64,000 bases of DNA. Origin: Deinandra increscens subsp. villosa. Taxonomy: Eukaryota > Streptophyta > Magnoliopsida > Asterales > Asteraceae. The stretch spans positions 44,638,428 to 44,702,427 of the forward strand of contig JBCNJP010000006.1 of NCBI GenBank assembly GCA_039602395.1, in the 5' to 3' direction. The notes beneath the pieces were generated by a model, which was not told the origin of the DNA, searched no databases, and saw nothing but the letters and a program-made list of their open reading frames with translations. A program made the translations under genes and the position numbers. This document shows positions 1 to 10,861 of the stretch, one piece after another (within the stretch, counting starts at the first letter, position 1; each line of letters starts with the position of its first letter).

Positions 1-1445
1 TATCATCCCTTGAAAAAGTACCACTCAGTTGATGTCCCATTGGAAATGGTTCACATGGATTTATTTGGTCCTGTGAATTAACAAAGCATTTCTAGACATT
101 GGTTCTGTTTAGTTGTGACCGATGAATTTTCACGATTTTCTTGGGTGGATTTTCTTGTAACCAAAGATGAAACTTCAAGGATTCTTATCAACCTAATCAA
201 TACATTGGAGTCATATTACAAGTTGAAGGTTAGAAGAATTCGAAGCGACAATGGAACGGAGTTCAAGAATTTCGCAATGAAAATGTTTTTCTTGAAAAGG
301 TGATTGTACACGAATTCAGTAGTCCATATACACCTAAGCAAAATGGCGTTGCGGAATGGAAAAACAGAACAATTATTGAGACGGCACGAACTTTGTTGGC
401 TGATGCACAACTTCCAGTGAATTTCTAGATGGAAGCAGTCAATACGGCGTGCTATGTGCTGAGTCGAGTCTTAACGATAAAACGGCTTGTTAAAAATTGC
501 TATGAACTGTTAAAGAATCATAAGCCAAATCTCAATCATCTGGGATCATTTGGGCGTCCTTGCATAGTTTTACAGTCTACGGGTAAGTTCAACGACAAAG
601 TGTTTGATGGTTTATTTGTCGGTTACTCGAACCAGAAGAAACGCGTGTTTAACAAAAAGACCGGTGCAGTGGATGAGTACTTACACGATGATTTTCAATC
701 ATACATGTTACCGCCTAAAGGTGTTGGTCTAGACTGGATGTTTGACTATAAGCATATTTTTGATACACTTGAGTCAAGACCAGATATAACCGATGATCAT
801 CTTACAAAAGTGTACATTAACTTGCAGGATGAAGTTCCGGTTGTGAATATTTATGCTCCGAATGTGCCTGTCGCTGAAGATTATTTGACTAAAACTACAA
901 TCGACTTCACAACTGCTAACGATGATTTGTCTTCCGATGATGAACATGAGTTTCACGAAGCTGTTTCAGAACATGTTGACGATCCTGTCCCACAAGTTGT
1001 ACCTACTACAACTGGTACTGGTGAGGTTGAAGTGAATGATGTTCAAACTGTTTCACAACCTGAAACTAGTTCAAATGACAATGCTATGGTGGAGGAAGAT
1101 CATGTTCCTAATCTGGAAGAAACTATTATTGTTCCTGATCATCAGGCACTCCGGATAAATACCTATCATCCACAAGATAACATTATTGGTGATTTAGATG
1201 ATGGAGTGAGGACTAGAAGACAGAATAAGAGTAGTGCTCTTCTTGCAATCAAGGAATTGGGTATTCAATATGAGGTGTTCCACTCATGCTTCTTGTCTCA
1301 GATCGAGCCAATAGATGTTAAACAAGCATTAAAAGTTGGTTTGTGGGTGGAAGCAATGCAAGAAGAATTACAACAATTCCAGATACTCGGGGTGTGGCAC
1401 CTGGTTGATTTGCCTGCTGGTAGTAAAGAACCATGCGAACCTTGA
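1..1445 (+). pseudogene. copia integrase and start of reverse transcriptase (broken)
   Basis: Integrase core: HMDLFGP with the first catalytic Asp near base 58, SDNGTEFKN with the second Asp near 247, and the Glu region GVAEWKNRTIIE near 350-380, where the usual Arg after Glu reads Trp. A TAA interrupts the frame at 79-81, a frameshift lies around 270-300, and a TAG at 426-428 replaces the Trp expected before MEAVNTACY. From 429 a 338-codon open stretch carries the integrase C-terminus (GLFVGYSNQKKRVFNKKT), an acidic linker and the first RT residues (EAMQEELQQFQ). Copia integrases join the cDNA to the host genome; this copy cannot be translated whole. Confidence 0.85.
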
Positions 1446-2247
1446 TGGGTTTTTAATTGTAAATGAGACGACAGAGGAGTTATTGTCAGAAACAAAGCTC
1501 GTTTGGTTGTACAAGGTTTTTCTCAAGAAGAAGGAATATATTTTAATGAAGTGTACGCGCCTGTTGCCCGAATTGAACCTATTTGTATTTTATTGGCGTT
1601 CGCGGCACATTGTGGGTTTAAAGTCTTTTAGATGGATGTCAAGAGTGCGTTTTTGTACGGGAAGGTGAAAAAGGAAGTCTATGTAAAAAAAACTCCGGGA
1701 TTCTATGATCCTGATTATCCGGAGAAGGTTTATAAGTTAGACAAAGCACTATATGGTCTGCATCAGGGTCCTCGAGCTTGGTATGAGACCTTGTCCACTT
1801 ATTACTAGAGAACAGGTTCAAGCGTGGGTTGGTAGACTACACTTTGTTTTGTAAACAAATGGGAGGAGACTTGCTATTAGTACAAATCTATGTTGATGAC
1901 ATTATTTATGGAAGCCCAAACGAACAACTTTCAATGATTTCGAGAAGTTGATGCAAACAAAATTTGAAATGAGCTCCATGGGCGAGATGTCGTTCTTTCT
2001 TGGGTTACAAGTTCAACAGTCTGACAAAGGGATTTTCATCCATCGGACCAAGTATGTGAATGATGTGCTCAAAAGCTTCAAGATAGGCGATGTTCATGTT
2101 CCGGGAACTCCTATACAGCTGTCTCATGGTCTTTGTTCTGATGAGGATGGTAAAGAAGTCGACGGGAGTCTTTATCGTGCAATGATCGGTTCATTGATGT
2201 ATTTGACAGCTAGTAGACCTGACATAATGTTTGTTGTATGTTTGTGA
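1446..2247 (+). pseudogene. copia reverse transcriptase (broken)
   Basis: In several frames I read the copia RT landmarks in order: ARLVVQGF-like, YAPVARIEP, MDVKSAFLYGKV (stop just before it), DKALYGLHQGPRAWYETLS and the catalytic YVDD at 1889-1900, followed in the frame 1948-2247 by MSSMGEMSFFLGLQV and MIGSLMYLTASRPDI. RT makes the cDNA in the cytoplasmic particle. The YVDD is intact, but at least three frameshifts and stops (for example at 1443 and around 1806) separate the segments. TGA at 2245-2247 separates this part from the RNase H segment. Confidence 0.85.
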
Positions 2248-2280
2248 GCAAGGTACCAAGCAACTCCGAGGAAATTAAAT

Positions 2281-2877
2281 TTGGATGCGGTCAAAAGAAT
2301 TTTGACTTATCTGAAGGGTAACACGGATCTTGGGATCTGGTACCCTCATGATGATAAGTTTGAATTATCTGCCTACTCTGACTCAGATAATGGAGGCTGC
2401 AAGATTAACTTCAAATCCACCACAGCCAGTTGCCAATTTCTTGGAGATAGGTTAGTGTCATGGCAGTGTAAGAAGCAGACGTCGGTAGCAACATCCACTG
2501 CTGAAGCTGAGTACATTGCGGCTGCAAGTTGCTGTTCTCAGGTTTTATGGACACAACAACAAATGAGAGACTACGATTTGCAATTTCTTACTACTCCCAT
2601 ACATATAGATAATTCTGCCGCCATCTGCATAACCAAAAATCCCGTTCACCACTCAAAAACAAAACACATTGACATCAGATATCACTTCATATGTGTCTGT
2701 TTTGAGAAACACATGGTTGATCTGCAAAAGATCCATACTGATTTTCAACGAGCGGATCTTTTTACAAAGGCATTTGATAAAACTCGCTTCAGATATCTTT
2801 TGCAGATCAACGACATACAAAAATATCAATTTGAGCAGTTGTCGGTTGATCAATTTTTACTTTTTCATGAATTTTAG
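2281..2877 (+). pseudogene. copia RNase H domain
   Basis: A 198-codon open stretch with the copia RNase H pattern: AYSDSDNGG (first Asp), STAEAEYIAAA (catalytic Glu), TTPIHIDNSAA (Asp) and HHSKTKHIDIRYHF near the C-terminus, then KIHTDFQRADLFTKAFDKTRF. RNase H degrades the RNA strand during reverse transcription. This is the best preserved domain of the element. It continues past the usual RADLFTK end into about 30 residues that I do not recognise. It can only be expressed as part of the polyprotein, which is broken upstream. Confidence 0.85.
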
Positions 2878-3955
2878 TTTTCCTTTACTTTTCTTCTTTA
2901 ATAAAATCAAAATATAGAGTTTTGTATTGTTTCGGGAGAGAAAATATCAGAAAATTAAAAAAAAAACTGAAAAATGCAAAAACATTTAAAAAAAATTGGA
3001 AAATAAAAAATGAGAAATTGATCCGACCCAGTGAGAAATGATATTACATCAGCATACGCTATCGACCATGAATAAATTAGGAATAAAGGCTGTAGGTACT
3101 TGTTTGGTTTGATGAATGCGTTAAAGCAAATCTGATATAAGCTAGTATGATATAAACCTAAATACCTGCTTGATAATAGTGATGTTACATCATGAAGGGT
3201 ACTGTGTAATTTTGGCAATTAAAAATAATAACAAAAAAAACAGAATAAGAGATGTTCTGGTGTATGCTTGCTTTCTTTTTGCAAAGATTTAAACTTTTTT
3301 GATTTTCTTTATTTTGTCAAACGATCGGACTTTCTTTGCGTATCAAAAGATCAACCTGATTGTTGTTTGTTTGACGTCCTGCTTTATTTTTTCTTGGTGT
3401 TTCGTATAATCCATCAAATTTTCTTTGCGTGCCCACTAGGCCGACCTGATCGTTGTTGGATTATACAATTTCTGCTTTGTTTTCTTTTTTCTTTTTTGTT
3501 TTTCTAAAAAACCGGACTTTCTCTGCGTGCTCACAAGGCCGGCCTGATTGTTGTTTGTTTAGGGCTCTGCTTTATTTTTGCATGAAACACCGTGAACGAG
3601 AAATCTCTGTTGAAAATCAAATTCTATATAATAATACAAAAATAGAACAAGTCAGATTGCCAGTATTCCTGATTGTGTGGGCTTTCACATTATATGTGCT
3701 TGATTAATCATACATAAAACATATCAGAAAGCTATAAAAATTGATATGCCTAAACTGAAACAAACTGAAAAGTTGTATTCTCTGCCTACTTGGCTTGCAT
3801 GCTGATTAAATCTGAAATTGAAATCTATCTGATGCGTTATGACTGATATGATCTCGCGTCTGGATCTTTCACGCAAAATATAAGTTATTCGCATTTTAAT
3901 TCTGTTTGGTTATTTGTTTGTTATACTGAAAAATCCAAAAAGATTTTATATGTTT
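2878..3955 (+). other. 3' noncoding region of the Sirevirus element
   Basis: No coding sequence is supported here. The stretch is very rich in A and T and aligns by eye with the 3' noncoding regions at 37480-39059, 44867-45920 and 49248-50965: shared blocks include a segment starting near 3010, the lead-in to the hairpins near 3275, and a tail with AAAAATCCAAAAAGATTTTA near 3931. It ends abruptly at the gypsy LTR starting at 3956. Confidence 0.7.
3316..3562 (+). other. three-hairpin module, copy 1
   Basis: Three consecutive imperfect inverted repeats. Unit 1, 3316-3375, outer arms GTCAAAC/GTTTGAC. Unit 2, 3404-3466, arms GTATAATCCA/TGGATTATAC, ten paired bases. Unit 3, 3504-3562, arms CTAAAAAAC/GTTTGTTTAG, imperfect. 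All share an inner core resembling GGACTTTCTCTGCGT, a short variable loop, then GACCTGATTGTTGTT. The units are joined by T-rich spacers. No coding sense is apparent. The same module occurs at 38085, 45656 and 49906. Confidence 0.75.
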
Positions 3956-4324
3956 TGTAACACCCCAAAATTTAATAACTCGAATTATATACGTGTGCTA
4001 TACGTGTTAAGTAGCTAAAACGTATATTGATATGGTTTATGGGTTGATAAATGTGTAAAGGGAAATGAATTGCAAATGCTATACGTGTTTATGTTATAGA
4101 TACATATGATATATGTGCTAGATAACTAAACGTGATGAAACGTATGAAAAATGCATGTAGGGTTATATGAATAATACACGTGTTGGTTAATTTATACGTG
4201 TTTTATATCAAAGATAATTGATATACATGATATCAAAATGAAACACATGTTTAGAAGAGGATATGGTGGAAGTACATGACAACCGGAAGAAAATACGTGT
4301 ACATGATTGTATTATTTGTAATTA

Positions 4325-4325
4325 T

Positions 4326-4388
<63 letters not shown>
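4325..4388. repeat. (CA)n(TA)n microsatellite
   Basis: About 13 CA units followed directly by about 19 TA units, inside the gypsy LTR. Confidence 0.95.
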
Positions 4389-4389
<1 letters not shown>

Positions 4390-4696
4390 TAATGGCTTAA
4401 ATGCATGTGAAATATTCATTTGATGAATATATATGTGGTAATACGTGTTAGAATAGTTAAACATGTGAAAAACAAATAAGAACGTATCCTTACGTTAAAA
4501 AATGGTTAAACATAAATAAGTACATAACGTATACGAGTATTATACGTATTTATATGAATCCAAGGCTTAGGAGTTATTATAAATGTATTCTAAAGTGAAT
4601 CGTCACATGAAATGATAAGTATGAGAAGTAAAATGGCTAAAACGTAAATTGATAGAAAATATATATATATATATATTTGTGAAACCACCTTTTTTG

Positions 4697-5302
4697 TGAA
4701 AACTATGTAAACAAACTGCGTAAACAAATCTTAAAATCTACATAACTTTTTCATACATTAATATTAAAAAATAAAAATTGTACCAAAAGTCTTATAATTA
4801 TGTTATCTCTAATCCTATAAAAGATTAAAAAAAAACTTAACGCTCTATTTATTATTTTTTTTTTGTGTGGTGCACATGTGCATCACAAAAAAAAAAACAA
4901 AAAAAAAACTCATACTTTTAGTATGAGTTAATAGTTTTTTTCTTAGTCGCACCATATGTCATATATTATCATCATTTTTTTTGCGTTTTTATTGAATGAT
5001 GCACATTGCATCATACAAAAAAATACCCTCATACATGTAATATACATTAATAGGTTTAAAAAGAAATTGCACCCTAAATCTTATAGTTGTGTTATCTTTA
5101 GATTTAAAGAAAAAATAATATTTATAACTATTTTTAATTATATGATGCACATGTGCATCACACGAAAAAAACGTTAAGTTTTTTTTAATATTTTGCTCCA
5201 GAATTAAAGATAACGTAATTCTAAGACTTTTGGCGCAAATTTTATGAAAAATGGTTAACATATGAAAAAGTTACGTAAGTTTTAATATGTGTTTTCGTAG
5301 GA
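4697..5302. mobile_element. foldback / MITE-like element with long terminal inverted repeats
   Basis: Outer arms of about 130-150 bp are imperfect reverse complements: the left arm (about 4697-4845) contains TAACTTTTTCATA, CCAAAAGTCTTATAATTATG and AAAAACTTAACG; the right arm (about 5172-5302) contains their reverse complements CGTTAAGTTTTTTTTAA, AAGACTTTTGG and TATGAAAAAGTTACG. Three internal palindromes around a GATGCACATGTGCATC motif lie at 4866-4887, 4996-5014 and 5143-5160, and a hairpin AACTCATAC/GTATGAGTT at 4907-4929. There is no coding capacity. Exact ends and target-site duplication are not resolved. I infer a non-autonomous DNA transposon nested in the LTR. Confidence 0.65.
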
Positions 5303-5308
5303 TCTTAA

Positions 5309-5310
<2 letters not shown>

Positions 5311-5355
<45 letters not shown>
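5311..5355. repeat. (AT)n microsatellite
   Basis: Roughly 22 uninterrupted AT units immediately right of the foldback element. Confidence 0.95.
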
Positions 5356-5357
<2 letters not shown>

Positions 5358-5833
5358 AATGTATATAAACCTATTCAAAGGTATCCCGAGCCCTAAAAAT
5401 ATCAGAATTATGTCCCATAACGTTTTGGTACATAAAATGATAAAAGAATAGAAGTTAGAGGGGCTAAAGTACAAAATAGTGAAAGATATATATATAAATA
5501 AAAATGTATATATACGTATGTATATGTATATCATTAAGCATGTCCCGAGCCTTAGAAACTCTTATAAATATGCCCCATAATGTATTAAAGCCTAAAATTA
5601 TAGTTTGGTAGAAGTCTGGGGGCTAAAATGTAAAAATAAAGTAGAGGAACCAATTCTGCCAAAACCCCAAACTAGCTCGTGGTACGCGAGGGTTGGCTCG
5701 CGATACGCGACCCATCCCTGACACAGAAAAATCCACGACAGCGCCTTGCAGCGCAAGTTCGACCCTCCACGCGTCGTTTTTCGATGACTACTCACCATAC
5801 CTACGTGCGGAAACCTCCTGCGATCTCGACTAC

Positions 5834-5840
5834 TATAAAA
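5834..5840 (+). promoter_or_regulatory. probable TATA box of the long gypsy LTR
   Basis: TATAAAA lies in a locally GC-richer stretch, the usual position of the U3/R boundary in such LTRs. It follows a cluster of CGCGATACGCGA-like palindromic words at 5675-5713. A second TATAAAA occurs at 5994-6000 and could be the real one. Confidence 0.45.
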
Positions 5841-8760
5841 CGAACACCGGATCGACCTTAAATCCTTGCCAATTTATGAGATTTATCTCCAAAAACCCTA
5901 AACCACATACCGCGATATTCTTTGGCAAAATTCGAGCGATCGGCTTGAAGATAAAAGCTGAAAACCTGCAGTTCCACGTTTTGAGGTATGCTCTATAAAA
6001 GCCCTCTATCAATTTTGAATAATAGTGTTGTTTTAATCAAGTTCTAAGAATGGATTAAAACTAGGGTTCTTGAGCTTAAATCTTCAAGTTCGATCAATCG
6101 GGCGGAATTAGGCTCTAAAACTTTACAGATATTATTAAAATAATGTTTTCTAAGAAAGCCCTAAGTTAATTTTATGTTCGGGAAATGTTTTATATTTAAA
6201 TAAAAGTTAAGTTAATATTTGGGTTTTCAAACAAAGGTTTTGCTAAAATAACTAATCAGGACTATATTAGGGCTTGGTGTATTGAGGAATGTTATAAAAT
6301 GATATTATAAACAAAAGCCCTAAGTTTATTTTATTTTATAAAAGGTTTTGATATTTATTAAATAAATATATGACAATTAGGGTTTTCTAAGCGTTGTTAT
6401 GCCAAATCAAGTAAACGGTTTGAATTAAGCTTTGATATTTTAAAGCATATTATAAAATGTTATAATGGATAATACCCTAAGACCGTTTTCAATAAAAATG
6501 ATTATTGGTTAATAAATGAGGAAAAATGGGAAATTAGGGTTTCGAAATAAGATTATTTAATATAAAATAATCCGGAGGGTATGGGGACTTGATTTTTGGT
6601 ATGGCAACATGTTTTTATATATAATGAGTATATATGAAGTTAAAATTGATAAATATTAAAGTATTGAATATACCGAGTTAATCGGATATTTAGAAGTTCG
6701 TGCGGACCGGAAGGGTAAGCGCCTGTACACTAGGGTTTCTGGCAAAGCGGGGGTGTCGCATAAATTCCAACTGGGAACTAGAATACCTCACTGGGCGATT
6801 CCGGAGTGAGCATTTACATATAGGAATGCGCGTCTTCGAATTACCGTTAAAAGAAAAGGATAACTGCCTAAAGGGCATTTTGGTCATTTTGACCTTTAAA
6901 AGGGAATAAACTTAATAATTGAATATTATTAAGATACTAAGATGATAAAATAAACATAGGAAGTGTTTACTATATTAAACCTTGCGTTAACGCCATACAA
7001 TTCGTGATTAGGTTTAATTGGAAGGCATAGCGGAGGTTTTGCCTGAATTAACTGCTTAAGAGAATAATGTGAGTTCTATGAACCGACTCTTTAAATGTTT
7101 TAAATGTTTTAAATGTTTTCGGGCTGATATACATACAAATGTTATGAAAATATATTAAGATGACTTATAATTAAATTATTGTCTACTTTAACTGTTAGAA
7201 CTCTTAAAAGGTTTTTGACTGATATATACGTGAAAAATTATGAAAATATTATGAAAATGATTATTGATGAAATGTTTTACAGTATTAAACTGTTAAATGA
7301 CTATTGAATTGAAATATACGTGAAAAGGTTATGATAGTATTTACGGGAGAAATGTCGTAACATGTTAAATTCCTAAATTACTTTAGGAATGTTATATATG
7401 ACAAATGTTAAGAAAATGTGTTAAAATGCCTTTTACATGTTTTGTGCCGATACACATACGTGAAATGTTTTAAGGCCTATAACTGTTTGAATGATGATTA
7501 CCTATTATAAATTGTTTTCGGGAAAGTTATAATAAACGGGTAATGTAAAGGATGAAACTTTTATATAATGTTTTGAGAAACAGAAAATGTGAATGTTTGG
7601 TCTAAGCTTGCGTATGCGAATAAGTGTCGGGTAAGAATAATCTTATTGGCCTTGTTATGATTATAAGGTGTAATATATACTGGGATGATCCTATATCATC
7701 TCCGTTTATATTTAAGGTGCAGTGGATACGCTGCGGTACTTCTTATATATGAACGCCTATAATACAATATGAAATGTTATAGATTCAGTCCAGTATAGGT
7801 TTCAATGAAGTTTGAACGAGACCAATAACATTATATATATGAAACGCTTATTTCCATATATGGGTGATGGACTGGTAATGAAAAGTTTATGAGTCCAAAT
7901 ACAAGGGTTATTTAAATGGAGTTTTGAAAGGGTTGAAAAGGTTTAAATATAAGTAGATATTGTCTATGTAAGAAGGAAGATTGTGGTTGTACAACTAGAA
8001 GCAAGGAACGACGGTTCTCCGGGGTAGCGACGACTGCTCTATTAAAAAAGGTATTCGGGTGGCGACGGTTGCCCGAGGAACTAACATGGTTCCAATAGAC
8101 AATGCTTAGTAAATAAATGACTGCTTATAATATTTCGTATAACTCTTTTATGTTTTATACCTAATGATTAGTTGCACAAGAGAGGGTCTAGGAGACCTAG
8201 AGTACTTTGAGTACTAATGGTTTAGAGGTTATGTTTTGGTATAACACTATTACATTTATACATGTTAAAAGATTAAACGGTTAAACAATTAAATAGGTAA
8301 ATGGTTAAATGGAGAAATGGTTAAATGATTAAATGAATGAATGTTTTGATATAACTCCGTTTTATACCTGATAAATGTTTAAGGGTTATATTTTGGTATA
8401 ATGCTTATACCTGATAAATGTTTAGAGAATAATGGTTTTAAATTTATAGTATAATTCTGTTATGTTTTATACTTGATAAATGTTTGATAAAAGGGGGCCG
8501 TTAGGCCCAAGCATTGGAATAAACTTTCGAGGCAAAGGTAACGTTTTTTAGAAAAACGTAGAACTCACCAGCGTAAGCTGACCTTTCCAAAAACATATGT
8601 ATGTCAGGTGATGACGATGTTTAAGTTAGCAAGGAAAGGACTCTGGTGAGGACAGACTAGGCGGGCAAACTATCAGGAAAGGACTCGTTAGTAGACTGGC
8701 AATAGACATAGATAAGACCTAATTATTATATTATGTTGTATCTTCCTTAGTGTTGTACTT

Positions 8761-8763
<3 letters not shown>

Positions 8764-8817
<54 letters not shown>
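8764..8817. repeat. (TA)n microsatellite
   Basis: About 27 uninterrupted TA units near the right end of the gypsy LTR. Confidence 0.95.
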
Positions 8818-8819
<2 letters not shown>

Positions 8820-8936
8820 GAAAAGTTTTAAATTTCCGCTGCTTAGTTATCTCTGTTGTACCATGTGTTCATGAGTAAATTCGATTAGTGACCCCTTCTG
8901 GAGCAAAGTCTAGGAGTGGGCGTCACATAGCCAAAC

Positions 8937-10356
8937 TTTGCTATCGAATCAAATTTCCGATTAACTACTTTTTAGCAAGTTTTGTGACTAGATTAAGGTA
9001 GGTATTGTGATTACGAGTACATGGGTGTGATTTGTTGCCGTTTTTTTCCAGTTAATAGGTCGATTTTTGTCAAAGGTTGTCGGGTTTGTTGCAGGTTTCT
9101 AGATCTAAAACTTAACCCACTTAGAGTTGGTTTTAGATGATAAAGCTGATACCATTGGATTCGTCTTGAAAAACCGCATCTAGGTGTCAAATGGTGTTGC
9201 TTGATTCTGTCTGGTTTAAATTCTAAGTCAATTAAACCTTTCGGTTACGCACAGAGCCGAATTGGGAGTTTGGATCCAGTTCGTTTGGGTTCGAACAGAT
9301 TGACCAACTAGTTCGGACGTTGACCAAAGTCAACTTTGGCTTTTGACTTATTAAGTTTGGATCAAGTTCGTTTGACCAGTGTCAGTTCGGATTCAGTTCG
9401 GATTGACTTATTCAGTTCGGATCCAGTTCAGATAAAATGAATTTTTGAACTAAAAAGTGATCGTTTATGCGAATGGTTAATAATTGACAAATATGGTGAT
9501 CATTTTTATAATCACATTGAATTTAACGAACTTTTCATGTTATGTGTTTTTAGAAATGGCGAATGATATGAAGGTTGGTGATAAACACAATATTTGTGCA
9601 CATCTCGGTGCTAGTCGAACAAAGCTTGCAAAGTTCGGTGGTTCCGGAATATTCGACTTTTTACGGTGAACACGAATTCACTACGCGACACACGAGTGTG
9701 ATGCGTATCGTGATATTCTCACCGAATTCTGGACCACTGCTCGAACATTAACTAAAGGTTCAAGTAGACAATGTGGCTTTATTGAAGAGATTGTGGTATA
9801 CTGAATATCCGAGCGGAGATTGGATTTACAAATCAAAATTCTCCATTCCCTACAAGTTTCTGATACATGTGCTGTTACACTGTTTGGGGAACAGAACTGC
9901 TGGTCACGAGGAGATAGGCAGGCCCAAAGATGTTGTCTTGATGAATGCTCTTATTCGTAACCGTCCGTGTAATTGTGCCGGGTTGATCTTCTATTACATG
10001 AGAGATAACATGACTCAAAGGCACAAGAGATTATTGATGTACCTAAGATTCACTCAGATGATCTTGAATGATCTATATCCGAATCTGGTAAAGAACGAAG
10101 CTCAGAAGATGAATCTGAAGCATATGAGTGAGACAAGTGTGGGTACATTAACGACATATCAGAAGAAGAAGCCGGAAGATTATCCGAAAATGAAAAAGCT
10201 TATCGGTCACTTGGTAAATGTCAACTATGTTGCACCTCGCCATAACGAAGGCAGTTCTTCTGATGAACTTGATTATTTTGTGGGTCAAAGAGAAAAACCA
10301 ACAACTTCAACAAGCCAAAGTTAAACGACCAAGACGACAAACACAAACACCACCTG
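8937..10356 (+). mobile_element. copia fragment, plus-strand arm of a large inverted repeat
   Basis: From just after the gypsy LTR end to about 9990 this sequence is the reverse complement, with moderate divergence, of 12394 down to about 11235. Matching blocks include TTTCCGATTAACTACTTTTT at the outer edge, the GTTCGGAT-rich leader (9290-9440 against 11830-12060) and the start of the extra ORF. It is joined at about 10357 to a truncated copia LTR of opposite orientation, so it is a rearranged fragment rather than an insertion with its own LTRs. Confidence 0.75.
9556..10324 (+). pseudogene. extra (env-position) ORF of an Asteraceae copia element, plus copy
   Basis: Starts MANDMKVGDKHNICAHLGAS and breaks at a stop at 9667; a second open stretch (9773-10324, 183 codons) has ALLKRLWYTEYPSGDWIYKS, KFLIHVLLHCLGNR and AGLIFYYMRDNMTQRHKRLL. 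From memory, proteins with a KFLIH..LHC..S core followed by a LIFD.M..N..K.FLMYPRF segment are extremely abundant in composite-family genomes, next to copia polyproteins; I know no biochemical function. The C-terminus is Lys- and Ser-rich. A homologous minus-strand copy lies at 10862-11741. No transmembrane segment stands out, so an envelope role is not supported. Confidence 0.6.
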
Positions 10357-10607
10357 TTGTACAAGCCAGAGTATAACTGGAAAACACCTTGAGTTTCACA
10401 CACTTAAGCACACTCGTTACAAAGTTCTAAACAAATAATATATATAAGCACTCGATCATCCGAACTAGTCTGTGTCCAAACTGGTGGTTCGGGTGCCAGT
10501 TCACCCACACTTCGGTTCCAGTTCGGCTGATTAGGGTTTTGCACTTGAACTTTGTTTTCTGAAATCTTTTGTCTGATCTGGCATCTTGCCATATGCATGT
10601 ATCAACA
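10357..10607 (-). repeat. truncated 3' LTR of the minus-strand copia element
   Basis: Matches 14215-14465 of the 5' LTR with scattered substitutions, including the block around the ACTTCGGTTC word and the end ATGCATGTATCAACA. On the minus strand it begins TGTTGATACATGCATATGG. The distal part of the LTR is missing at about 10357. Confidence 0.85.
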
Positions 10608-10620
10608 AACTCCCCCTTGG
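10608..10620 (-). promoter_or_regulatory. polypurine tract
   Basis: Minus strand CCAAGGGGGAGTT directly before the LTR start TGTTGATA: the plus-strand primer site for reverse transcription, the same GGGGGAGTT type as in the other Sirevirus elements here. Confidence 0.85.
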
Positions 10621-10861
10621 CAGATGCTGGTCAGTTGCTTTCACTCTTGAGCTCTAGCGTCCATCCTAGTCCATGTCTTTTGATGGTTATGCCCAGCATA
10701 GATATCGAACGCGAAGCAGATCCAGATAAACCTTTGGAATTGCAAAGCCTATTCCATAAAATCAGGATGGAACAATATCTGATCATGGTACAGCTCATTT
10801 TTTGTCAGCCTTGGATAAGTTGATCAGCCACTTGGGATCATAAATCTTCACAACTCTATTA

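Larger units (their letters stand above)
1..3955 (+). mobile_element. Ty1/copia (Sirevirus-type) retrotransposon, 3' part, left end off-window
   Basis: The window opens inside the integrase domain of a copia polyprotein and runs through RT, RNase H and a long AT-rich 3' noncoding region. The copia order integrase-RT-RNase H is clear. The Sirevirus assignment rests on the RT/RNase H sequence style (YVDD followed by MSSMGE..FFLGLQV, and NPVHHSKTKHIDIRYHF) and on a 3' noncoding hairpin module shared with the gag-only Sirevirus elements further right. No 3' LTR is seen; the 3' region is cut at 3955/3956 by a gypsy LTR. Several stops and frameshifts make it non-functional. Confidence 0.85.
3956..8936 (+). 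mobile_element. very long Ty3/gypsy LTR (Tekay-like), apparently solo
   Basis: Begins TGTAACACCCC and ends GGGCGTCACA, nearly inverted termini like those of the Tekay LTRs at 23369 and 53090. It shares with them the order of LTR features: a TATA box, a long AT-rich middle, the step-like block with GGTAGC/TGCGGTAC around 7720-8060, a TTCCGCTGC block near 8837 and the terminal GTCACA. About 4.98 kb, long even for this lineage, partly because of a foldback insertion (4697-5302) and three long TA/CA microsatellites. No primer-binding site follows the right end and no polypurine tract precedes the left end, so it looks like a solo LTR or a truncated element. The flanking 5-mers do not match. Confidence 0.65.

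Noticed and set aside
3268..3707. Small cysteine/phenylalanine-rich proteins with repeated CSQGRPDCCLF-like words
   Set aside because: The repeats come from the hairpin cores and T-rich spacers read in one frame; other copies do not keep the frame.
5693..5998. 101-codon open stretch in the gypsy LTR
   Set aside because: Overlaps the TATA region, no homology recognised, composition like LTR sequence.
9139..9162. AGCTGATACCATTGG as an inverted primer-binding site
   Set aside because: Shorter match than real sites, no LTR end beside it, and the other arm reads GGTACCAG.
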